Positions 22,204 through 34,284 of a stretch of DNA of 64,000 bases are shown one piece after another. Position numbers and translations under genes: made by a program. The notes beneath the pieces are model-generated. The model was not told where the DNA came from, did not search any database, and was given only the letters and a program-made list of their open reading frames with translations. The stretch is from Cyathus striatus (lineage: Eukaryota; Basidiomycota; Agaricomycetes; Agaricales; Nidulariaceae). Numbering within the stretch: the first letter of the stretch is position 1; the number at the start of each line of letters is the position of its first letter. The DNA lies in the NCBI GenBank assembly GCA_025738555.1, contig JAOVFP010000006.1:930001-994000 (forward strand), written 5' to 3'.

Positions 22204-25200
22204 ATGTCCAGAGGGGGTGAAGAGCCATCTACCACCCTAACCCCCAATGAAGGACATGGGGAGATTGGTGGTAGACACTTTCCAACTCACACCCAACCCC
22301 ACACCACAACACTTCCTACACACTTGGAACTCCAGCAGGAGACACCTCACAATGGCGACACCAATACCACAACTACACCCCCTCCACCTCAACCCCTTGC
22401 ACCACTACACGACCAAACTCCTATACCCCAACACACCAATGACCACTCAGCTCCCACTAACCATCCCAACCCAGCTACACTGCCAACACAACACGGTAAC
22501 AAAAACCTCAAATCAAACATTACTATAGCTTCCTTTAATATGCAAGGAGGGGGATCTAACGTGATGAACTATAAATGGGCACACATTAACCAACTCGTAC
22601 ATGATGAACAAATTGCTATCCTCGCCATACAGGAGGCCCACCTGACACAAGAAAAGACCAATGCCCTAAACACACAATTTGAAGACCGCCTATCTATTCA
22701 ACATTCTACATACCCTAACAACCACAATGCAGCCAGTGTTGCCTTTGTTCTGAACAAGGATAGAACTGCCTGGGCAGAGGCTTCATTCACTGATATCATA
22801 CCAGGCAGAGCTCTCCTACTCACAATACCATGGAGAAACTCGGGGGATAAAATCAACATCCTCAACATCTATGCACCAAATGACATCACAGACATCAAGT
22901 CCTTCTGGCATGAGATCATTGCCAAATTCCGTACCTTGAGAATCCCCAAACCTGATGTAATCATGGGTGACTTCAACCTGGTAGAAGACAATGCAGATCG
23001 CCTACCTGCTAGAGAAGATGATGCATCTACAGTTGAAGTACTCTGAAAAGTTAAGTCCAAATTCAGACTCCAAGATGGATGGAGATCGGAAAACCCAGAA
23101 GAACTCGGGTACTCATACTTACAAAAATCATGTGGCTCACAATCCAGAATAGACCATATATATGCCACAAGTCAGATTATAGATAATAGCTGTAATTGGA
23201 CGATGTACCATAGTGGCCTTGAACTCGCAGACCATAAAATAATACAAGTAAGGATATTCAGTCCCAACTCTCCAACAATAGGCAAAGGCCGCTGGACAAT
23301 ACCTAGCTTTGCCCTAGAATCAAAACCAATGCTACTTGAAATCATCAATACAACTAGACACTACTACCAGCTCATCACCCAATCTGTACACAACGATAAC
23401 TGAACCATGCCCACGAGTCTCTGGAAACAGATAACATTTGATGAATACAAAACCAAGCTCTGTACCAAAATATGAAAATTCTGCAAAGAAACCACTCCCA
23501 AGATTAAGAAAACTCTCATGGCTAAAGAAGCTAAATTAAAATCCATACTTCGGAATAACCAAATAGATGAATCTGAAAAATGTCTCCTTTCAACATCACT
23601 GGAGGAGGAGATTAAATCCCTATGAGTTAAACAACATGATTCTATATGCCACCATGTACACACAAAATACAAGTTTGAGAGCAAGATAATTGGTAAAACC
23701 TGGCTAAACACAGTCAAGAGGAAATCACCAAGAGACATAATCCGTGCCCTAAAAGACCCACAAGATCCGAATGGGAAGCTAGTGTATGATATGGAAGGTA
23801 TGGCCAACATTGCCAGGGAATACCATGCATCCCTACAGGAGACCAGAGCACCAACTAACCCTACAGAAACCAATGCTGTTGCGGAGGCCACCCATGATGT
23901 TCTACATTACATTGACAGAACTCTGCCCCCAGAGGAGGCAGCAGCAATAATCGAACCCTTCTCTGCCACCAAAATCCAGAAGGCCATAAAAAATTCCACA
24001 AATGGTAAAGCCCCTGGGCTGGACAGTGTTCCAAATGAATTCTGGAAACTGTTACTAGACATAGGCGACGAAGAAGCTAAAAAAGGGGATCAGACATTTG
24101 ATATCGCACGAATGCTAGCAGAAGTCTTTAATGACATACAGTCAAACGGTTTAGCTCATGAAACCAAATTCAACCAAGGTTGGATGTGCCCTATCTTCAA
24201 GAAAAAAGATCATGCAGGCATAGAAAACTACAGACCCATAACAGTCTTAAACACAGACTACAAATTACTCACTAGCATCATCACAGAACACTTGGCAACA
24301 CCTATCCTATCCCTAATACATCCAGACCAAGCTGGTTTCCTCTGCGGCAGAAGAATTGAAGACCAAATTGACCTGATGACCAACATGATAAGTTGGTGCG
24401 AAGCTGAAGAGTCTAATGGAATGCTCATACTGCTTGACCAAGAGAAAGCATACGATAGGATCAACCACAACTACCTCTGGAAAGTCCTCCACAAATTTGG
24501 CCTCCCAACATCCTTCATTGAAATGATAAAAAACCTATACTCAGATGCAGAAACCTCAGTCATGATAAACGGACTACTAAGCAAACTATTTAATGTAACC
24601 AGGGGTGTATGACAGGGCGATGCACAGTCATGCCCCTATTTCGACCTCACAATAGAGCCCCTGGCCTGCATGCTCAGGAAAAGTAATCTACAAGGGTTTT
24701 ACATACCTGGAGTAGCAGAAAAAATTATTACTAGCCTTTTTGCAGATGATACCACTGTCTACCTCTCTGAAAACGATAACCCCCAAGAACTTTTTACCAT
24801 CCTGGGTAAATAGTGTGCAGCTTCAGGGGCCAAGTTCAACGTAGGGAAAACGGAAATAATCCCGATTGGATGCAAAGACCACTGAGACTGTATTATTAAC
24901 ACCAGGAAACAACACCCCGCCCACCAAGAAATATCTGCCAACATCCACATAGCTCAAGATGTAGAACCAGTCAGAGCACTTGGAGCCTTCATTGGTAACA
25001 ACGTAGATAATATGAGTATCTGGACACCCACAATCGAACGCTGTGAACATCAACTAACTAAATGGAGTAAATCAAAACCAACCATCGAGGGCAAACGATA
25101 CATTGCCAAAATAGAAGTAGGAGGCCTAACACAATACAAAGCAACAGTACAAGGCATGCCGAGTGAGACAGAACGCCACCTACAAAAGGTAATAAATAAA

Positions 25201-27354
25201 TTCATCTGGGACAACAGCCCAGCAGCGGTTAAACTTCACACCATGCGAGTAAACCATGACAAAGGGGGGAAAAAGCTACTAGACATATCAGTACGAAATG
25301 AAGCCATACACCTAGGACGACTGCAACGCTACCTTAATATAGGACCTGACTGTCCACGGTGGGCATATGCAGCTGACCTACTTATCGCAAAAGATATTCC
25401 AAAATACCACAGAGTCAGTGACCCCAAAGTGGCGATAAACTGCTTCCTCCAAAACTGGCAACCCTGTGCACACAACCAAGCACTCCCAGCAAATATTTGG
25501 GATATGCTAAAAATCGCCACGAAGTATCCTGTCATAGTAGCTCCCCTAGCCCTATCGACAGATGCTAAACGTGAAATGCCCATTTTGCACCACCTTGGAC
25601 AAGACAAATGGAAGTACCCTCAAAACAATGGCAAAGGCATGCAATGTCTAAAAAATAACCACTGCATTATAACAGTAGGAGATTTAACTGATTTCCTAAA
25701 CCATGACCACACCACTCACCATATCCATCCATGCGACATCTGCGATCTACAAACCCCCTGCAGTGACATTAGTAAATGTAAACGTGCTGGGCAAAACCTA
25801 CTAGCAACACTCAAACCAAAGTGGGCCATACCCAACCCTGACATACCAATACAGCGACTAGATGATGCTCCCGGTGAACACAACCTGACGGCAATCCTGA
25901 AGAAAGAGATAATAGAAAATAATATCCATGACTGTTTCCGAGTCTTTGCCAAACCATCGGAACTCACCCATATACCACCCGACTTATCTGTAGATCCACC
26001 CAACAACACCCCAGAACACTGTCTGATCATATACACAGATGGTTCATGCCTCAACAATGGTGACAATGATGCTTCCACTGGAGCCGGTATCTGGGTAGGG
26101 ACTAATAATGAACAAAATGAATCTGCAAAAGTTCCATCGCACCTCCCCCAATCTAGCAACTCAGCAGAAGCGGTAGCCATTCTGAAAGCAGTACAAGGTA
26201 CCCACAAAGAACGTGCACTGGAATTACAAACAGACTCACAGGACACACTCGATGTAATCACCAAATCGAGGAAACAAGCGGAAAACCACAACTGGCTGGA
26301 ACATAAGAACAGTGAAGTCCTACAAGCCATCATAGCCCAAATTCAGACCAGGAAGGCCGGAACCTTTATCAAAAAAGTTAAAGGCCACAGCGGTGACGAA
26401 GGCAACAATGAAGCTGACCGTCTCGTGGGCATAGGAGCTAGAATGACAATAGACACACTTGTCGACCTAACTATCCCCGAGAACCTCAAAGTAACAGGAG
26501 CCAAACTAACCATGATGACACAAGCCCTATTCTACAAGGGCATCATCAACGATAACTTGAAAAAGGAAAACCCGGCAAGACTCAACTCCACAATAAACCT
26601 TGACATCATTTGATACCACGTCCGAGACAGAACTGGGAAGACCCCCTCTGACAGTGCTATTTGGAACTCTGTCAAAAGTAAGAACATACTCAATAAGAGA
26701 GCAAAAAACTTCCTATGGAAAGCCGTTCACGACTCGCACAAATGTGGCACTTTCTGGGAAAAAGTAGTAAACCAGGAACAAAAAGTGATTTGCCCTGCTT
26801 GTAACTGCATGGAATTGATGGAACACATCCTCACTGAATGCCAAGCATCGGGGCAAGCCATCATCTGGAACCTGTGCAAACAACTCCTCACGAAGATAGA
26901 CGTGAACTGGACGAACATCACCTTTGGCTCCATAATAGGCTGCGGAATAGCAGACTGGAGATGCAACAACAACAAATGACACCCAGGAGCCAACAGACTT
27001 TTCACTATCCTGGTCTCAGAATCGGCCCTTCTAATCTGGAAGCTATGCTGTGAATGGTGTATGGATAGAAATGAAGACAAAGAAAAACTCCACACCCAAT
27101 GCAAAATTCATAATAGATGGCTCACGCTCATCAATGAAACCCTTAAGTTCAACATCTCCACCTCTGACAGGAAGAAATACGGCCCACAAGCTACACACCT
27201 ACTAAAAGTAAAAAACACATGGATCAGGGTCTTGAAAGACCCAGACAGAATGTTAGTAAACAACTCCATTCATTGGAGACCCAGGGTTTTAGTGGGTATG
27301 GAGCCAATAACAAACTGTCGCATCCGAAATCCGACAGGTAGACGTGCTACCTAA
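22204..27354 (+). pseudogene. LINE ORF2: endonuclease, reverse transcriptase, RNase H, Cys/His tail
   Basis: One frame of 1,716 codons ending at TAA 27352-27354, with no frameshift but nine nonsense codons: TGA at 23044, 23401, 23473, 23623, 24610, 24883, 26611 and 26977, TAG at 24811. Apurinic-type endonuclease: Phe-Asn-Met-Gln-Gly, Ile-Gln-Glu-Ala-His, Met-Gly-Asp-Phe-Asn and Arg-Ile-Asp-His (22530-23160). RT: Asn-Gly-Lys-Ala-Pro-Gly, Glu-Asn-Tyr-Arg-Pro-Ile, Gln-Ala-Gly-Phe, Gly-Val-stop-Gln-Gly-Asp (Arg expected at the stop), Phe-Ala-Asp-Asp catalytic motif at 24739-24750. RNase H: Tyr-Thr-Asp-Gly-Ser, Ser-Ala-Glu-Ala, Thr-Asp-Ser, Asn-Glu-Ala-Asp (26030-26420). A Cys-x2-Cys...His...Cys tail lies near 26791-26840. 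Confidence 0.92.
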
Positions 27355-27561
27355 TGCTCTGAGTCCCACACTACCCAATCACGAGGTGTGCATTAAGCAT
27401 TTCCCTGGGGGTGGCTAATCTAACACTGTCTGGCATACTCAATATCCCGTACCACGGACACCTGTCCAACTATACCTTCAGCTGCAAGGCTCCCTTCCCT
27501 ACTGTTCACCTACTTAACTTTGTTAACAAACTTGTTCTGTGTTAAATCATGAGGTACCACC

Positions 27562-27580
27562 AAAAAAAAAAAAAAAAAAA
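27562..27580 (+). other. LINE poly(A) tail
   Basis: A run of 19 A before the TSD copy, whose own first two bases are also A. Confidence 0.95.
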
Positions 27581-27596
27581 AAGTGTAAAGGAATTA

Positions 27597-28740
27597 TATA
27601 TGAGTGTGAAGATATCATCTTATCAATAAATATAATGATTCACACTCACAATAATAATTAGCCTGAGAGTCTGTGAGTGTGGATATGCAGACATATATCT
27701 GCAGACTGCATGCCATCAATAGGTGTAAGTGTATTTATACTCACAAACACTTACTGAATAAATTATTTTCATGCATGTCATCCAAATTGACATCTGATAT
27801 TGTATTCACTTCAAGCATGTGAGTGCAGTAATTTACACTCCCCCAAGAGGTCTGTACAGATCTGTACAGATCTGCACAGAATCTGAAAATTCCATATGGA
27901 TCCGTGTGGATTCCATGCAGATCTGTACAGACCCATACAGAATTTATATAGTGGCTATTATTATTAGAGGTGATTATTCTATATGGATTCCATACATATG
28001 CTGCATGATTCTGTGTGGATTTATGCATTGCTGCCTTGTTACAGGTGTCAAGTGTGACACTACACAAAATCTGTGATGCACTCAATATATAGTATCATGC
28101 TCAATGCAGAGTGTCATGCTTAATGTATAGTATCACACTCAATGCATAGTGTCACACTCAATGCAGAAGGTCACACTCAATCTGTAATATCACACTCAAT
28201 CCATAGTGTCACACTCAATGCAGAAGGTCACACTCAATCTGTAATATCACACTCAATCCATAGTGTCACACTCAATCCATAGTGTCACACTCAATCCACA
28301 GTGTCATGCTTAACTTTTAGTATCACACTCAGTGTCATGCTTAACCTTTAGTGTCACACTTAACCCTTAGTGTCACACTTAATCCTTAGTGTCACACTTA
28401 ATGCAGAGTATCACACTCAATGCTTAGTATCACAATTCTCTATACTAATTTTCCATAAGGAAATAAGTATAATAAGATTCTGTACAGAATTTTTCAGGTC
28501 TGTAATGCAGAATTCTGTGTAATCTGCATGGAATTTTTGATTCTGTGCAGAATCTGTACAGAATCTGTACAGAATCTGTACAGAATTTGCACAGACTCAA
28601 AAAAACCTCTGCCAAAAAGAAAAATTTCTGTACAGATTCTGCACAGATTCTGCATGGATCTGTACAGAACACCTGGCTAAGTGTAAAGAGCTCTGTGAGT
28701 GTAAATATGAGAACCATCTGGAGCTCTAGAATCATTGGAT
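27597..28740. repeat. Satellite-rich non-autonomous element (probable foldback)
   Basis: Edges carry GAGTGTRA motifs; the inner flanks (27855-27935 and 28470-28670) hold repeated CTGTACAGAATCTG phrases in both orientations, and the centre is a minisatellite (28085-28440). No coding motif. Ends and TSD were not determined. The LINE inserted at or near its left edge. Confidence 0.5.
28085..28440 (+). repeat. Minisatellite, ~20-bp unit TGTCACACTCAATGCATAG
   Basis: About 17 imperfect copies, with a sub-block duplicated (28160-28265). Same unit as at 4338-4475. Confidence 0.85.
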
Positions 28741-28973
28741 AAAATTATGAGAACTTGCTAATGGTGTGTGTGTTATATCTGTGTCTGATTACATCATGCT
28801 GACTTCCTGAAAGCACCCATGTAACTCACAGATACACCCAATCCATTCCTGAACCTAACCCACTACAGGTTTACTCTTCCTGGTGCTCCTGCTTGAGTTT
28901 ATGCCCAAGTCTCATCAAGTACTTCAGATATGTAGTTTTCCCTATGACTGCCTTACATTATTATTGTAGCATT
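28741..28973. other. Unassigned sequence
   Basis: No gene, repeat or motif recognised. Confidence 0.4.
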
Positions 28974-29085
28974 TGTTGAGATTATCTTATCTTATCATGG
29001 AACTCTGTAGCACATACTAGAACCTTCTAGTAGATTTATTCTTAGATAGATGATATTATTAGTAGCACTATATACAGTAATGCTG
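28974..29085 (+). repeat. 3'-truncated copy of the 3180-3573 LTR
   Basis: Starts TGTTGAGATTATCTTATC and follows the other copy (ATCATGGAACT, ACATACTAGAA, TTATTCTTAG) until about 29085, where similarity ends. Confidence 0.7.
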
Positions 29086-29443
29086 TGTCACAACCATGCC
29101 CCTAGCCTGACTTGGCAGTGGAGTATGAGGGGGTGACTATGGAGAAGCAAAGGGTGAGTATAAGACAACAGCAGAGAATGATAACTCAGGGGGTAGGACT
29201 TTAGCTTCAGCTTATGTGCTGTGCTCCTGAGATTCCTGGTCCTGGATTTCAGAGTAAGGGCAAGCTCTTCAGAGAAGACAAGAGATGATATAGACAAGAG
29301 ATGAAACTCAAGTCAGACTAGAAGATACATGAGTGTTAGCCAGAATGATCATAAAAGTGAAGTGCTCTATGATTGCCACAATTACCTATCTCATGATTGC
29401 CTGCTCCTAATGTAACTATTATATGTCTATTACAATTAAAGAT
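29086..29443. other. Unassigned, with a recurring retroelement-like phrase
   Basis: Contains CTTCAGCTTATGTGCTG at about 29209-29226, which also occurs at about 49020-49037 and, diverged, near 48600. No coding frame. It may be LTR or leader debris of Gypsy-4. Confidence 0.35.
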
Positions 29444-29650
29444 GGTGATCATATGCAATCATTGGTTACTTTGAAGTGTATATTACTACTGTAGGCCTAT
29501 TATAAGTGGTGATCATATGCAATCATTAGTTACTTTGAAGTGTATGTTATCACTGTAGGCCTATTATAAATGGTGATCATAGGCAATCATTGGTTAATTT
29601 GAAGTGTATATTGCTACTATGAGCCTATTATAAATAGTAATCATATGCAA
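29444..29650 (+). repeat. Tandem repeat, 64-bp unit (GGTGATCATATGCAATCATTGG)
   Basis: Starts at 29444, 29508, 29572 and about 29636. The unit resembles the 55-bp unit in the arms of the 45-48 kb foldback element, sharing GGTGATCATANNCAATCATT. The Gypsy-4 RT frame is cut here, so this is the remaining arm of a related element inserted in RT. Confidence 0.8.
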
Positions 29651-31041
29651 TCTGCCTGGGCATAAAGACTATGCTTTCATAATTGATGCAAGACTTCTTT
29701 AACATGTCAATGGTGTTCCTTGATGTTATTTGAGTAGATAAGAATGTCATTGAGGTAAACTATTATGCACATGTCAGGTAAATCTTTGGGGATTTCATTC
29801 ATAAAATGTTGGAGGGCTCCTGGCATGTTGGTAGGTCCAAATGGCATTACTAGCCATTCAAAAGAACCATAATGAGTGCAAAAGGCAGTCTTCCATTCAT
29901 CTCCATTGATAATACAGACAAGATGGTAAGCATGGCAAAGGTCAATTTTGGAGTAAATTCAAGCCTTGCAAGGACTATCAAGGAGGTCAGCAATGAGAGG
30001 GAGAGGATACCTATTCTTCTTGGAGATGGCATTAAGTCCACAAAAATTGACACAAAGCTGAAGTGAATCATCCTTCTTCCAGACAAAAAGCACTGGTGCC
30101 CCATGCAGAGAATGTGAAGGACAAATAAAGCCAATGTAAAGATGTTCATCTATGAACTCTCACAGTGATCCAAGCTTGGATTGAGAAAGGGAATACACTG
30201 TACCAACTGAAGGGGCAGTGCCCTCATCCAGGTTGATTTTGAGATTATAAGGACAGTGTGGAGCAAGTGTATCTGCCTGAGTTTTGCTGAAGACATCAGC
30301 AAACTTGTGGTATTCCAAGGGAATATTAGAAAGGTCAATGGTCTCTGTGGCTATAGTGGCAGCAGCAGACACAGAGACTACAGCACTGAGATGTATCCTG
30401 AAGGTTTGAGAACCTTCAAGTTTGCTAGCTCTAAGAAACACAGCAGCATTGATCATAGAGATGTTTGGAGGTGGATGTAAATCCAATGGAGGAATTGATG
30501 GCTCATCTGGTGAAGTAGGTGGCAATGAAGGAATATCCTTTGGAGCAGAGGTCAACAGGAGCAGAGTAGATTCTTCTGTGGCAGTAGCTTGGAAGCGAAG
30601 TATGCATCTCTGTACCCAGTCAATCAATGGATTGTATTGGGTGAGCCAGTTAAATCCTAGAACCATGGAGCAAGAAGAATCAAACAGAGTTACATAAAGT
30701 GCAAGGGAAATACATTCACCAGATGGAAATGCTACAGGTAAATTTATACACTCTGTAAGCATAGAATTCATAGTGCCATCAAACAGTTATAATGCTATCA
30801 GGGTTATTGGAGTGGTAGGTAGGTGATTTGTCTGAACAAAAAATGAGTCAATGAAACAATGAGTAGAGCTGGAGTCAATGAAGGCAGCATAAGTAAGAAT
30901 AGTGTTTGGTGTTACATGAGATGGAGAGGTGAGCAGTATATGTACAGCCTGGGGATCAGAAAGAGTGGACACATTAAGTCTTACCTCCATGAGAGCACAA
31001 GGGAGAGGAACATGGCCCTTGACTTGTGCAGAGTTGCAAGG
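29650..31041 (-). pseudogene. Gypsy-4 protease and reverse transcriptase
   Basis: Protease: Ala-Ala-Phe-Ile-Asp-Ser-Ser-Ser (Gly of Asp-Ser-Gly changed to Ser) near 30860-30885. RT: the family Leu-Cys-Val-Asp-Phe-Arg-Gly-Leu-Asn reads Leu-Cys-Val-Asn-Phe-Cys-Gly-Leu-Asn (near 30040); the family Lys-Ile-Asp-Leu-Arg-His-Ala-Tyr-His-Leu-Val-Arg-Ile has both Arg changed to Cys (near 29950); catalytic Tyr-Leu-Asp-Asp reads Tyr-Leu-Asn-Asp (near 29757). Nearly all lost residues are Arg, Asp or Gly, as CpG-directed mutation predicts. Truncated before RNase H. Confidence 0.85.
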
Positions 31042-31046
31042 ACCAT

Positions 31047-31435
31047 TGTTAGCGACAGACGAGCAAAAACTCGAAGTCGAACTCAAACAACGAAGAATAA
31101 AGAGAAAAGATGAGTCTTATTGCAAGTCTGGAATAAACTAGCACAAGAATAAGGAATATCTAACTAAAATGATCATATTTATAGTAAAAGTCCATGAGGA
31201 ATTCATATGTAATCTAACCTACACTATAATGCATGTTCACTGTGCTTCTACTGTGCAAACTCATGTAATATGTATGTAACAAGCATGGCTGAACTGTGGA
31301 CTGTGCCCATAGTCTTGATGAATAATATATGTTGATATGCATGGTATACACATTGTATGTCAGGTGATATGTGTCAGGTGACTGTGATAAGATAAGATAT
31401 ACAGATTAGATGAGATAAAGTGTGAAATCCTAACA
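31047..31435 (-). mobile_element. Solo LTR inside Gypsy-4 (TSD ACCAT)
   Basis: 389 bp, plus-strand ends TGTTAG and CTAACA, flanked by ACCAT at 31042-31046 and 31436-31440. It lies between gag and protease of Gypsy-4. Its complement matches the solo LTR at 59863-60237 along its length (for example GTGCTAGTTTATTCCAGAC), so both belong to one family in opposite orientations. Confidence 0.95.
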
Positions 31436-31440
31436 ACCAT

Positions 31441-32295
31441 GCTCTATTTTTTTGAACTCTCTTTAGTGGAGCTCACCAAGGCAGATGCCTCAGGGGAAAT
31501 AGCAGCAGCATGGGCTCTTGCAGCTATGGAGGTAGCCTTGTGGAAATCCTTGGCCATGTGACCAGGTCTGGCACAAAACAAGCAAAGCTTGTTATCCAAA
31601 TGATGCTTGCATTCCTCTGGGAGCAACTTGCCATCAGGCCCAAGCTTACCAGTCAAGTCAGGTGCCTGAGAAACAGGAGGCTGAGGTTAGCTCCTGTTGG
31701 GTCTGTGGAGTGAAGACCCAGAGGAAATACTGAGAGGGTTGACACAAGCAATACTAGGAATCAAGGAAGTTGTCCTTGAGGGAAAAGTTCCTTAGTGTTG
31801 ATTACTAGCAGCTGGAGAAAATGTTCTCACAGCTGGAGTAGAAGGCCTCTGGCACTTCTCCTCAATAGAATGCTCAGTGTTGCATTCCCAATGATGCTGG
31901 TCAAAACCCTGGGCTAAAGCTTTCATGGGCTGAAGGGATTCAGGACAAGAGATTTCCCTACCTGAGATCTTGTTCTTAATGTGTGGACAGAGACCATAGT
32001 AGTATTGTGAGGTGAGGGAAGGATCATCCCAGTTCAACAATGTAGCATACTTGTTGAAACTAATTTTGTATGAAGTGATACAATGGTGGTTTTTCATCTT
32101 CAATGCATGAATCTCTAGCTCTGCCTCTGCTCACAGGTTGGTATGGCTGAAATGGGTCCAGAGAAAACTAACAAAAAGCAACCAATTGTCCATCCAGTGC
32201 TCATAAACATTCTCATATAGATACATTCTGAACAATGCCCCTGCAGCTCCCCAGAGGAAAGTCAATGTATAATTGACTTTTGTCTGGTCACTGTT
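31441..32295 (-). pseudogene. Gypsy-4 gag, C-terminal part with damaged zinc knuckle
   Basis: Reads capsid-like sequence (Trp-Asp-Asp-Pro-Ser-Leu, Gln-Tyr-Tyr-Tyr-Gly-Leu, near 32050-31985) and a knuckle Cys-Leu-Phe-Cys-Ala-Arg-Pro-Gly-His-Met-Ala-Lys-Asp-Phe near 31545-31590, where the last Cys is Phe. The upstream half lies beyond Gypsy-3 at 44421-45026. Confidence 0.8.
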
Positions 32296-32511
32296 TGTAA
32301 GGGCTCATATACTTTGAACTCATAATTAGGCATATGCCTTATTTGTTTGGCAATAGACTGTTTACATACATTTGACTGAGTAGTATAAATACCCTACTTT
32401 TGTACTGTATTAGAGCAGACTTTTTACATTACACCCTCATAGCCACCAATATACTGGTCAGGTAGATGTTGCACGTGATATAAGTCTCCATAGAGGACTT
32501 AACCCTCTACA
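32296..32511 (+). repeat. Gypsy-3 5' LTR
   Basis: 216 bp. TATA-like AGTATAAATACCC near 32380. Followed by CTTTTTTCTACC, not a usual tRNA-type primer site. Confidence 0.93.
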
Positions 32512-34284
32512 CTTTTTTCTACCTTCCCTGATATTACTGTCTACAGGACGTGTACCCACATTCTCATATTCATCTCTTCCCATCAACATTAACCTTTATC
32601 ATTGGGGTTAAGCTTATCGGATCCATCAATCTACCATAACACCCTCATGCCTCCAAGCCCTTGGACTTTGGTAACCCATGTATATATACACAATGTCTTC
32701 ATCACCTCTCACCCCCACTTCTTCTCAACAACATTTGTCTGCGCAGGGGGACCATGCTACATCCCCCACTCCCACTCCCACAACTATCCAGCCATTGATT
32801 ATCGATCAAGATTGTAACCATGAATATTTGGAGGGATCTGACAATCTCACCACTAACTCTCGCATTGAAAATAATCCACATGCGGGGACCTTAGGTCTCA
32901 GCTATTTTGAAGACTCTCGTTCCCTACCCATTGTACCTCAAGTTAATATACGGGGTTCTTCTCTTGTAAGCAGGGGTTCGTCTACCCCTCGATTATATAA
33001 TACACAAGCTGCTCAATGACATATTGACAATGCTGGCAATGACAGTGAAGACATTAATGTGAATGAGGAAGATATGACTCTAGAACAACATATTAATATT
33101 TTTAAGAAAATGAACAATGATATCTCTGACGCAAAATTTGAGCTTTTACTTCATAAATCTATTATCAAGATCGAGAAAGTACCTGCTGCTCCAGGCATAA
33201 CTCAAGACAGTCTCAAGTATAAAGATGCAGTGATCCTTTGTTTGACCATGCTGGTTAAGATGTACCATGAAGTACACAAGAAGAAGATTAATTCCCATTC
33301 CACCACTCCTATGTCTGATATAATGATTGATATTTAAACATTATATCCACAATGGGAATCCCATGCAAGCCCATCTATGGTACACCAAGGAGAGACTGTA
33401 CCTCTGGCCATCATATCACCAAGGCCCCTTCCAATAATGCTGAAAGGATCAAGTGATGTACCTGCAAATGTAACTCAACACATCCCATGTCATAATAATT
33501 TCAATGAATGAGTGGTATTGCAGCATTTACACATGGAAGATATAACTACCACAGATGGTTCTGTTATTGAAGACCAACATATTAACTTTGACAAAGGTCA
33601 CCCTGTTGATCTTGATTCTTTTGAATGGATTCCATTAGACTTACGCAAACAAATCAATCATAATAGGCCTAATAAGACTGATAATTCTGAATGCATCCAA
33701 CTTAAAAATGAAACTAGTATTAGTGATATTAAAGATCAACATTCACCAAGACGTATTCATAAAGTATCTACTGAGGAACCAATTCCCGTGCCACCCGTTC
33801 AACAAGCCAGACCATGGAATAATCCTAATAACCAACATGGATATACACCTGGCATAAATAATTATCTTAATGCTTATGGACCATCAATGTCATTGGGTCC
33901 AGTAATGTTTCAATCTTGTCATAATATGGGGAGAGACAATTCTCCTAACCAACCCAGGTCAAATACTATTCCTCCATGGGCACCATTTCCTATCCAACGA
34001 CCTGGAGTAATAGAAGCTCAAGAATATCACAAACATATAGTACATGATCAGTTACACGCTGTGTCAGGCATGATTTTTGATTATATATAATGCATGCAAA
34101 TGCACTGTATACCACAATTAAAGAAATTGCACAGTAATGTCACATGACTGAATACTTCACACCATCACATGATACAATACACTACTAATCAAATATACCC
34201 AATACTATACATGAACAAATAACCCTAAATCACCATTAACATCATACACATATCAATAATTAATCACTTGCACAAACAATGCAC

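Larger units (their letters stand above)
18859..27580 (+). mobile_element. Full-length non-LTR retrotransposon (LINE) with 16-bp TSD and poly(A)
   Basis: The 16-mer AAGTGTAAAGGAATTA stands at 18843-18858 and again at 27581-27596, directly after a run of about 20 A. Between them lie a 5' leader starting with a run of G, ORF1 with zinc knuckle, a spacer, and ORF2 with endonuclease, RT, RNase H and a Cys/His tail. This is an unbroken target-primed insertion of 8.7 kb. RNase H downstream of RT fits the Tad/I-type side of LINEs. Nonsense codons make it inactive. Confidence 0.93.

Noticed and set aside
22204..27354. TGA reassigned to an amino acid in this genome
   Set aside because: Many TGA lie inside conserved domains, which invites the idea. 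But Copia ends at its expected place with TGA, Arg positions also show Cys, His and Gln changes, the LTR differences are all CpG, and the host La gene uses no internal TGA. Mutation explains all of it.
28085..28440. CRISPR-like array
   Set aside because: Units are contiguous and imperfect, without unique spacers, and the context is eukaryotic; it is a minisatellite.
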